DNA of 35,092 nt from Acinetobacter brisouii CIP 110357 (GTDB lineage: Bacteria > Pseudomonadota > Gammaproteobacteria > Pseudomonadales > Moraxellaceae), in contig NZ_KI530768.1 of assembly GCF_000488275.1 (NCBI RefSeq), positions 1 to 35,092 of the forward strand, read 5' to 3'. Shown here piece after piece: positions 25,535 to 35,092 of the stretch. The notes under the pieces are model-generated. The model ran no database searches, was not told where the DNA came from, and saw only the letters and a program-made list of their open reading frames with translations. Within the stretch, counting starts at the first letter, position 1, and each line of letters opens with the position of its first letter. The position numbers were made by a program, and so were the translations under genes.

Positions 25535-25672
25535 ATACCAAATGCACAATGATTTCTTCAAAATGAAAGTGGAATCAGTGATCTATTTTCTTAAAAAGAA
25601 TGGCTAATCTTTTGGGCATTCAGTTAGAAAACCTATTCTGACTAAATTAGTCAACTTAGACTTAAAAACTAT

Positions 25673-25701
25673 TTTTCAAATAACTGTGTTTTCGTCATAA
25701 T
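25673..25701 (+). promoter_or_regulatory. Sigma-70-like promoter of the candidate sRNA
   Basis: TTTTCA (25673-25678, 4 of 6 to TTGACA) and CATAAT (25696-25701, 5 of 6 to TATAAT) are separated by exactly 17 bases. Transcription would begin near 25707. Confidence 0.45.
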
Positions 25702-25706
25702 TGGTA

Positions 25707-25812
25707 ACGTTCTCAGACAAAGATCATCTGATTTTTAATTGAAACCCCATAGATGTGAAAACGTCACAGTTTTATACGCTCAGCCTCTTACTTTCTGGCT
25801 GAGCTTTTTTTT
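25707..25812 (+). ncRNA. Candidate small regulatory RNA, about 106 nt
   Basis: From the predicted start, ACGTT (25707-25711) can pair with AACGT (25760-25764). Inside that pairing TCAGA (25713-25717) pairs with TCTGA (25727-25731). An A-rich single-stranded stretch with ACCCC lies at about 25743-25748. The 3' end is a perfect eight-pair terminator with eight T, as is typical of Hfq-dependent sRNAs. No open frame with a ribosome site is present. I do not recognise it as a known family. It could alternatively be a read-through tail of dsbB. Confidence 0.5.
25778..25812 (+). terminator. Strong terminator with no upstream protein gene
   Basis: GCTCAGCC (25778-25785) pairs perfectly with GGCTGAGC (25797-25804) around an 11-base loop. 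Eight T (25805-25812) follow. The minus strand has no T run after the stem, so it acts on plus-strand transcripts and cannot be the tsaC terminator. Confidence 0.9.
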
Positions 25813-25840
25813 GCCTAACTGTTTTAATTTAAAAAAACAC

Positions 25841-26410
25841 TTAATCACGAATGATTTGTCCAGTGACTGCATCAATGATTCGGCTGGGTAAAGGGCTTTG
25901 CCCAAGTTCACCATCCAGATAATCGAGCTGATCTGCAAAATAGGCTTGAGCCTGCTCTAAATTGCATGCAGGGTCCAGACCTGCGGGGTTGGCACTGGTC
26001 GATACAATAAAACTGCCAAAAGCTCGGCATAGTTGCTGACAGAGAGGATGGTTAGTGACCCGAACCGCAACACGTGGATGCTGACCTGTAATCCATTCAG
26101 GAATCGCTGTCTGATTGGGAAGAAGCCAAGTCAAACCACGCTCATGGGCTTGGCGATTATGCCAGCTCGCAATAATTTCTTGTTGACGAGCTTGATCAAG
26201 CGGTGAGAGTAAGGCTTCAACCTGTTCAACATCACTGGCAAGCAAAATGACACCTTTTTCAATTGGGCGCTGTTTCAGGGCTAAAATTTTCTGAAATGCT
26301 TGCTGATTCATCGGATCACAACCTAAACCCCAAACGGCTTCAGTTGGATAAGCTAACACTTGATCGTGCTGCAAAAGCTCGGCGGCATGTTCCACTGAAT
26401 AGGTGATCAT
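25841..26410 (-). CDS. tsaC: Threonylcarbamoyl-AMP synthase TsaC (YrdC/Sua5 family)
   Basis: TsaC makes threonylcarbamoyl-AMP from threonine, bicarbonate and ATP, the precursor of the t6A37 modification on ANN-reading tRNAs. The 189-residue single-domain length is that of TsaC (E. coli 190), without the Sua5 extension. Conserved segments include VLAYPTEAVWGLGCDP, ALKQRPIEKGVILLAS with the KRxxK nucleotide-site residues, RVTNHPLCQQLC and IVSTSANPAGL. It is the last gene of the LysM-dprA-tsaC set, 21 bases after dprA. The dprA-tsaC neighbourhood is common in gammaproteobacteria. No terminator is seen for it. Confidence 0.96.
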   Translation of the reverse strand: MITYSVEHAAELLQHDQVLAYPTEAVWGLGCDPMNQQAFQKILALKQRPIEKGVILLASDVEQVEALLSPLDQARQQEIIASWHNRQAHERGLTWLLPNQTAIPEWITGQHPRVAVRVTNHPLCQQLCRAFGSFIVSTSANPAGLDPACNLEQAQAYFADQLDYLDGELGQSPLPSRIIDAVTGQIIRD

Positions 26411-26431
26411 GTTTTTACGCTCTATGGAGAA

Positions 26432-27577
26432 TTAAGAAAAGCAGGGTGCAGTTGCTGCACGGCAACGACTATAACGCCCTGCCTGTTGTAAGCACAAGCC
26501 TAAAAGTTCCAATTCCATCAGTTGAGCTGTAAGTTCATCAATCGTCATGGTGAACTTGCTTGCAAGCGTATCTAGATCCTGCCCAACCCAGTCGAGTTGT
26601 TGATATAAGGTCTGTAAATGTTCGGGAATATCCGATGTTGTTGCAGCAGTAAGAGAATCTTGCTGCTGAATTTGCCATTGGGTTGGTAACGCCAAATCTT
26701 CAATGATTTGTTCAGGATGATCCACCAAGGTTGCGCCTTCGCGAATCAGTTGGTGGCACCCCCGATGATATTCACTATAAATATGCCCAGGAATCGCAAA
26801 AATCTGTTTGCCTTGTTCTGCTGCCAGTTTAGCCGTAATCAAAGAACCACTTTCTAGCGCTGCTTCAGCCACCAGCACTCCTAAACTCAAACCACTGACA
26901 ATACGGTTGCGTCGGGGGAAATTGTGCTGTAACGGTTTGGTAAAGGGTAAAAATTCAGTGATCACGCAACCACCCTCAGCCACAATTTGCTGACGGAGCT
27001 CTACGTGAGCAGCCGGATAGGTTTGTTCAATACCTGTTGCCATGACTGCAATGGTTTTTTGATGCTTAATCCCTGCAGCATGTGCTGCCTGATCAATTCC
27101 CTGAGCCAAGCCACTGGTAATAAAAAAGCCTTTTTCTGCCAGATAGTAAGCAAAATCATAACTGATCTGTAAACCATGCGGGCTGGCTTTACGGCTACCC
27201 ACAATCGCAATTTGCGGCTGACTTAAATTAAAAAGATTACCTTGCCCAAACAAAATGGGAGGTTTATCCGCATAAGGTCGTAGCTGTGCAGGATAATTGC
27301 TGTCTTCGGCGAGACAAATAAAGTCGCAATGCTTTATTAAACAATCGAGCATGCTCTGGAAATTTTTTTGTTCACTGGCCTGTTGAAATTGCTCAGCGCG
27401 TTGAACATGATTTTTATGTAACTTGAGTTTTGACCATTGCTGCAAATTTTTAGGTGTAGTTGCCTGTTCCGCACTTCCGAAGAAGTGAATCAGTTGCTGA
27501 TAACTCGATAAAGAATGCTGAACCAAATACCACAAGCGAAGACTGTCGAGTTGAGACTTGCTGATCTGGTTCAGCAT
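26432..27577 (-). CDS. dprA: DNA processing protein DprA (Smf)
   Basis: DprA binds incoming single-stranded DNA and loads RecA during natural transformation, a trait of many Acinetobacter. The 381 residues show the extended Rossmann fold, with IAIVGSRKASPHGLQISYDF, ITSGLAQGIDQAAHAAG, VMATGIEQTYPAAH, FPRRNRIVSGLSLGVLVAEA and GSLITAKLAAEQGKQIFAIP. A C-terminal winged-helix-like part (about 310-365) follows. AAGGG, overlapping the stop of the preceding LysM gene, lies six bases before the ATG, so the two are translationally close. tsaC follows by 21 bases. The identification is secure. Confidence 0.97.
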   Translation of the reverse strand: MLNQISKSQLDSLRLWYLVQHSLSSYQQLIHFFGSAEQATTPKNLQQWSKLKLHKNHVQRAEQFQQASEQKNFQSMLDCLIKHCDFICLAEDSNYPAQLRPYADKPPILFGQGNLFNLSQPQIAIVGSRKASPHGLQISYDFAYYLAEKGFFITSGLAQGIDQAAHAAGIKHQKTIAVMATGIEQTYPAAHVELRQQIVAEGGCVITEFLPFTKPLQHNFPRRNRIVSGLSLGVLVAEAALESGSLITAKLAAEQGKQIFAIPGHIYSEYHRGCHQLIREGATLVDHPEQIIEDLALPTQWQIQQQDSLTAATTSDIPEHLQTLYQQLDWVGQDLDTLASKFTMTIDELTAQLMELELLGLCLQQAGRYSRCRAATAPCFS

Positions 27578-27586
27578 AAAGCACCC

Positions 27587-28732
27587 TTAGTCTGACATTG
27601 AAGGTGCTTGGATTGATGCACCCACTTTAATAGGTACGGTGCTCTCTAACACATAAGCATAACTTAAATGGTCAAATGTTTTGAAAATCATGATTGTGCC
27701 AATCTCTTCTTGTGGCAAAGTCACGAGTTGTCCTGTTTTAGTATCTTTAACCACTTCACCCTGTTGGTAAACACTAAACACCTGTCCGGTTTTCGCACCA
27801 TCTAGCAAGCCACGGTCAATGGTCACAACGCTACGTTTTGCTGCTTGACCAATTGAACCAAGCACGCGAACGATTTGGCCATTGCCAGTTACTTCATTTT
27901 TACTGGTTGGGTAGAAAATTGAAGGCAAGTCATTTTGATATTCAGGCAACACGAAATCACCGCGACGGATTTCCTGATTGAAACTCTTAGTCACTTCTAA
28001 AGTCGTTATCTCGCCATTATTGTTTTCGGCAGTCGATACGGCACTTGCAACCTGAATAAGCTCAATACCGGCGTTATATTCTTTACCCTGAGCATCCTTA
28101 AATAGATAAGGTTGAGTTTGGCGGTAGATACCATAATTCTGACCGACTGCTAAACCATTGCCACGAGCATAAATTTTTTGCCCACTACCACCCAGCAAGC
28201 GGTTATCGGCAGCACCTACAATATATGGTGTATTGGTGAGTGATTCAGGTGCAACAATATTGGCACGATATAACCAAACATCAATGTCACTGAGGCGAAC
28301 CACAGGAATGGCATCATTTAAAGATTCAACACGAACGTGTGGTTTTAGGTTGATGCTGCCCATATGGCGACGAATAATCCCTTCACAACCATCGCCTTCA
28401 TCTTTACCCACCAAAGGCTTGCCATGAAAAGAACACAATAACAAACGGTCACCCGGATAGATCCAGTGTGGGTTTTTCACATGACGGTTATGTGCCCAAA
28501 TTTCAGGCCAACGCCAAGGTTTTTTAAGAAATTTACCTGCAATATCCCAAAGCGTATCGCCTTTACGTACAACATAAACGTGCGGTGCGCTGGTTTTTAA
28601 AGTTAGAGGTGCAACATTAGGTGATGCGGCATGGACCATCGAAATACTGCCGAGACCCAAACCTAGACCCAAAGCAACTGCAAGAACATGTTTTTTAAAC
28701 CCCAAGGCAGTCCCCTGTAAAACCTTTTTCAT
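27587..28732 (-). CDS. LysM domain envelope protein
   Basis: This is a protein of about 381 residues with a signal peptide (basic start, hydrophobic core with LGLGLGLGS, cleavage after VHA). A LysM peptidoglycan-binding domain follows, starting VYVVRKGDTLWDIAGKFL near residue 50. It reads on through WRWPEIWAHNRHVKNPHWIY and PGDRLLL. The remaining 280 residues have no motif I can name. AGGA lies nine bases before the ATG at 28732 and only three before the ATG at 28738, so I take the former. It is the first gene before dprA (nine bases apart) and diverges from def. LysM proteins at the dprA/def locus are widespread in gammaproteobacteria. The role is probably cell-wall related. Confidence 0.93.
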   Translation of the reverse strand: MKKVLQGTALGFKKHVLAVALGLGLGLGSISMVHAASPNVAPLTLKTSAPHVYVVRKGDTLWDIAGKFLKKPWRWPEIWAHNRHVKNPHWIYPGDRLLLCSFHGKPLVGKDEGDGCEGIIRRHMGSINLKPHVRVESLNDAIPVVRLSDIDVWLYRANIVAPESLTNTPYIVGAADNRLLGGSGQKIYARGNGLAVGQNYGIYRQTQPYLFKDAQGKEYNAGIELIQVASAVSTAENNNGEITTLEVTKSFNQEIRRGDFVLPEYQNDLPSIFYPTSKNEVTGNGQIVRVLGSIGQAAKRSVVTIDRGLLDGAKTGQVFSVYQQGEVVKDTKTGQLVTLPQEEIGTIMIFKTFDHLSYAYVLESTVPIKVGASIQAPSMSD

Positions 28733-28852
28733 TATCATAATTCCTAAATGGATATTTGTAATTGCGTTATAATAACCAACTTACTTAACATTTTTCTATG
28801 AAGCATGCTCTTCATAGGGCCGTTAAATAAATGGTATTTGTGAGGAGGGCAT

Positions 28853-29383
28853 ATGGCCTTATTACCCATTTTAAATTTCCCAGACCCACGTCTGCGTACC
28901 ATTGCACAACCTGTTGAAGAAGTTACTGATGAAATTCGTCAGCTTGCCGCAGATATGTTTGAAACGATGTATCATGCTCCTGGCATAGGTTTAGCAGCAA
29001 CTCAAGTTGATCGTCATATTCAGTTGATCGTCATGGATTTATCTGAAGAGAAAGACCAGCCTTTAGTCTTTATTAATCCTAAAATCACACCATTAACTGA
29101 AGAAAAGCAACCCTATGAAGAGGGCTGTCTATCAGTTCCTCAAATATACGATAAAGTTGAACGTCCGTCACGCGTCAAAATAGAGGCGTTAAACCTTGAT
29201 GGCGAAAAAATTGAAATAGAAGCTGATGGCTTACTTGCTGTTTGTATCCAGCATGAAATGGATCATCTCGATGGTAAATTATTTGTCGACTATCTTTCAC
29301 CTTTAAAACGTCAGCGTGCCCGTGAAAAAGTTGAAAAGCTTGTGCGTAGTCGTGAACGTGAAAAAGTAGCCGTAAAACGCTAA
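28853..29383 (+). CDS. def: Peptide deformylase
   Basis: Def removes the formyl group from the N-terminal methionine of new proteins at the ribosome exit. The 176 residues hold all three family motifs: GIGLAATQ (residues 44-51), EGCLS with metal ligand Cys92, and QHEMDH with His134, catalytic Glu135 and His138. GAGGAGGG lies four bases before the ATG, a strong ribosome site. The gene diverges from the LysM gene, with 120 bases between them that hold a TATAAT at 28768-28773. In many bacteria def and fmt are adjacent. Here fmt is about 26 kb away, so the pair has been split. A hairpin follows the gene. Confidence 0.98.
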   Translation: MALLPILNFPDPRLRTIAQPVEEVTDEIRQLAADMFETMYHAPGIGLAATQVDRHIQLIVMDLSEEKDQPLVFINPKITPLTEEKQPYEEGCLSVPQIYDKVERPSRVKIEALNLDGEKIEIEADGLLAVCIQHEMDHLDGKLFVDYLSPLKRQRAREKVEKLVRSREREKVAVKR

Positions 29384-29390
29384 TTGAATC

Positions 29391-29422
29391 TGTGCGCTAA
29401 AATAGATAACTTTTAGTGCGCA
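29391..29422 (+). terminator. Hairpin after def, probable weak terminator
   Basis: TGTGCGCTAAAA (29391-29402) pairs with TTTTAGTGCGCA (29411-29422) over 12 pairs, two of them wobbles, around an eight-base loop. The following bases are A-rich, not T-rich, so termination may be weak or the hairpin may serve mRNA stability. Confidence 0.45.
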
Positions 29423-29505
29423 AATAAAAACACATAAATAACAATAATTTGAATTTAATTGAGTATAAAAAAAGGACAGATGGAGTTGTTGGGGAGAAAA
29501 AAGGG

Positions 29506-29533
29506 TTGCGTTAGAATGATTATGGTCTATAAT
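29506..29533 (+). promoter_or_regulatory. rRNA operon promoter P1
   Basis: TTGCGT (29506-29511) and a perfect TATAAT (29528-29533) have a 16-base spacer. GCG follows the -10, like the G+C-rich discriminator of growth-rate-controlled rRNA promoters. The region upstream is A-rich in places, possibly an UP element. Confidence 0.65.
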
Positions 29534-29645
29534 GCGTATCCATCGGCGGTGATGCAGATAAAAACTTGTTGATTAACAAGGGCTTAGCTAGATAGATAAG
29601 TTTTTAGTTGATTGAATGAGTTTTAAAAAATATCGAAATTACCTG

Positions 29646-29673
29646 TTGACTTTGTTTTAAAATAGAGTAACAT
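29646..29673 (+). promoter_or_regulatory. rRNA operon promoter P2
   Basis: TTGACT (29646-29651) and TAACAT (29668-29673) are separated by 16 bases and followed by a G+C-rich stretch (AGCCGACC). It lies about 210 bases before mature 16S. The tandem P1/P2 layout is as in other gammaproteobacterial rRNA operons. Confidence 0.6.
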
Positions 29674-29687
29674 AGCCGACCTAGCTT

Positions 29688-29704
29688 GATGATGACGAAT
29701 CATC
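29688..29704 (+). promoter_or_regulatory. boxB-like hairpin in the rRNA leader
   Basis: GATGAT (29688-29693) and ATCATC (29699-29704) form a six-pair stem with a GACGA loop, at the very start of the P2 transcript. Placement suggests part of the rRNA antitermination region, but no boxA was recognised next to it. Confidence 0.4.
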
Positions 29705-29728
29705 GAGAAGATCATTAAGAGAATTGGA

Positions 29729-29753
29729 AGAACAACTTGTGTGGATTTTTATC
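29729..29753 (+). other. 5' half of the 16S precursor processing stem
   Basis: This 25-base stretch, containing GAACAACTTG and TGTGGATT, is almost fully complementary to 31441-31465 after 16S, which contains AATCCACA and CAAGTTGTTC. The pairing brackets mature 16S and is the expected RNase III target. Confidence 0.75.
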
Positions 29754-29882
29754 AGTTGATCAGTCGAATATATATTTCATTGATTGAATTGGTAGAAATT
29801 TCTCGAAGTTTATTTGAGCGAATTTTTAGTCAGTAAGATTAATGAGCCAGATTTAGCACTTTTAGTAAAGTGCAATGATTTT

Positions 29883-31420
<1,538 letters not shown>

Positions 31421-31440
31421 ACGAAAAGACGGATTGATTG

Positions 31441-31465
31441 GTAAGAATCCACAACAAGTTGTTCT
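31441..31465 (+). other. 3' half of the 16S precursor processing stem
   Basis: Complementary to 29729-29753 with only one or two irregular positions. It starts 20 bases after mature 16S. Confidence 0.75.
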
Positions 31466-31480
31466 TCTGGTATATCGAAT

Positions 31481-31557
<77 letters not shown>

Positions 31558-31590
31558 AAGACAATTCGATATAAATTGATGATATAAGCT

Positions 31591-31666
31591 GGGGACTTAG
31601 CTTAGTTGGTAGAGCGCCTGCTTTGCACGCAGGAGGTCAGGAGTTCGACTCTCCTAGTCTCCACCA
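31591..31666 (+). tRNA. alaT: tRNA-Ala (anticodon TGC)
   Basis: A 76-base tRNA with encoded CCA. Acceptor GGGGACT pairs with AGTCTCC, giving the G3-U70 wobble that marks tRNA-Ala. The anticodon stem CCTGC/GCAGG holds the loop TTTGCAC with TGC at 31624-31626. It follows tRNA-Ile by 33 bases. Confidence 0.98.
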
Positions 31667-32029
31667 CGAATTCTGAAGATTAGAGTTCGAGCTAAAGATT
31701 ACAGAATTTAGTAAGAGAAAAACCTGAAGGTTTTATTTTATTAACTTCTGTGATTTAAGTATCACGGTATTAGTGTGATCCGACGAGGGCACATTAACTC
31801 ATTAACAGATTGGTAAAATTGAGTCTGAAATAAATTGTTCAACTCATTCATTCGAAAGAATGAAATGAGAACTAGCAAATTAACTGAATCAAGCGTTTTG
31901 GTATATGAATTAGATTGAAGCTGTACAGTGTTTAGATACACAGTACTTCAAACTGTAAGAGATTGATGAGAAATCATTGATCATGTCTTATTACTACTTG
32001 TAGGTAATAACGACTGTTTGGGGTTGTAT
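31667..32029 (+). other. tRNA-Ala to 23S internal transcribed spacer
   Basis: A 363-base spacer without a gene. It holds a strong hairpin at 31843-31869 and, after it, GCAAATTAACTGAATCAAGC, which resembles the boxA-containing part of other gammaproteobacterial spacers. The 5' half of the 23S processing stem is at its end. Confidence 0.7.
31843..31869 (+). promoter_or_regulatory. Hairpin in the 16S-23S spacer, boxB-like
   Basis: CTCATTCATTC (31843-31853) pairs with GAATGAAATGAG (31858-31869) around a GAAA tetraloop, with one bulged A. It lies just before the boxA-like stretch at about 31872-31885, the order expected for spacer antitermination signals. Confidence 0.45.
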
Positions 32030-34921
<2,892 letters not shown>

Positions 34922-35092
34922 ACAACACCCAAGCAGTTGTATATAAAGCTTAAATCGATTCATAAAAGATCAGTTAAATCTGATCTGAAACAAAGAACTT
35001 GATTTAGTAAACGCTAGAACATAAAATTCGACTCAGTTAACCAATTTGTTAATAACTCATTTGGTACACAGTACGGTAGCAACAAGATCAAC
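34922..35092 (+). other. Spacer after 23S; 5S not reached
   Basis: These 171 bases are the 23S-5S spacer. They hold the last bases of the 23S processing stem and a short inverted repeat (GATCAG with CTGATC, about 34968-34986). No 5S sequence is recognisable before the window ends. Confidence 0.7.

Larger units (their letters stand above)
25464..25840. other. Intergenic region holding two terminators and a candidate sRNA
   Basis: These 377 bases lie between convergent dsbB and tsaC and hold no protein gene. A first terminator (25502-25534) ends gshA-dsbB. A second plus-strand terminator (25778-25812) lies 240 bases further with no gene before it. The space between holds a promoter-like pair and internal pairing, described as separate features. 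Confidence 0.7.
29384..29882. other. Ribosomal RNA operon promoter and leader region
   Basis: These 499 bases hold no protein gene. They contain the def hairpin, two sigma-70-type rRNA promoters, a boxB-like hairpin and the upstream half of the 16S processing stem. No clear boxA (GCTCTTTA) was found on the plus strand. Confidence 0.8.

Noticed and set aside
34922..35092. 5S rRNA at the right edge
   Set aside because: No recognisable 5S start is present. The gene must lie beyond the window.

Overview
This is a chromosomal stretch of an Acinetobacter species (Gammaproteobacteria, Moraxellaceae). The 16S sequence and the 16S - tRNA-Ile - tRNA-Ala - 23S layout fit that genus, as does the low-GC coding style, rich in Gln, Leu and Ala. 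The species cannot be fixed from the window. Almost everything is housekeeping or conserved core. I see no insertion sequence, prophage, CRISPR array or obvious genomic island.

Layout. 1-900: a truncated terminator, then a TetR-type regulator. 884-3129 (minus): fmt-rsmB, overlapping by 4 nt. 3387-5293 (plus): a tandem thioredoxin-fold protein, an overlapping PchB-like AroQ-fold protein and a YciI-like protein. 5752-7379: a TauE/SafE-type membrane protein convergent with a LysR regulator. 7464-11651 (minus): a RutG/UraA-type nucleobase permease and ppc, each with its own terminator. 12038-14571 (plus): a small three-helix membrane protein, dnaJ behind a sigma-32-like promoter, and dapB. 14621-14776: a decayed C-terminal end of a membrane protein. 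14797-18313 (minus): a probable operon read mutY, M23 lipoprotein, 81-aa protein, tag, ahr. 18408-19559 (minus): a dienelactone hydrolase family gene followed by a HIT gene. 19787-22840 (minus): a lipoprotein, a DUF445 protein and a YbdL-type aminotransferase. 23370-25463 (plus): gshA-dsbB. 25841-28732 (minus): a LysM protein, dprA and tsaC. 28853-29383 (plus): def, divergent from the LysM gene. 29500 to the end (plus): an rRNA operon with two promoters, 16S, tRNA-Ile(GAT), tRNA-Ala(TGC) and 23S. The 5S gene lies beyond the right edge.

How the genes fit together. Translation and its quality control dominate: fmt and def add and remove the formyl group of initiator Met, tsaC makes the t6A precursor, rsmB modifies 16S rRNA, and the rRNA operon follows. 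DNA repair and uptake are represented by mutY, tag and dprA. Redox and folding functions are gshA, dsbB, dnaJ and the tandem thioredoxin-fold protein. The fmt/rsmB and LysM-dprA-tsaC-def blocks are arrangements commonly seen around these genes in gammaproteobacteria.

Most interesting points. The strongest is a candidate intergenic small RNA (about 25707-25812), with a sigma-70-like promoter, internal pairing and a strong terminator but no reading frame. Others are a sigma-32-like promoter before dnaJ, a PchB-like protein whose catalytic Gln position appears to be Glu, a duplicated thioredoxin-fold protein without CxxC, and the membrane-protein remnant next to ahr. I found no clear case for a wholly new multi-gene system.
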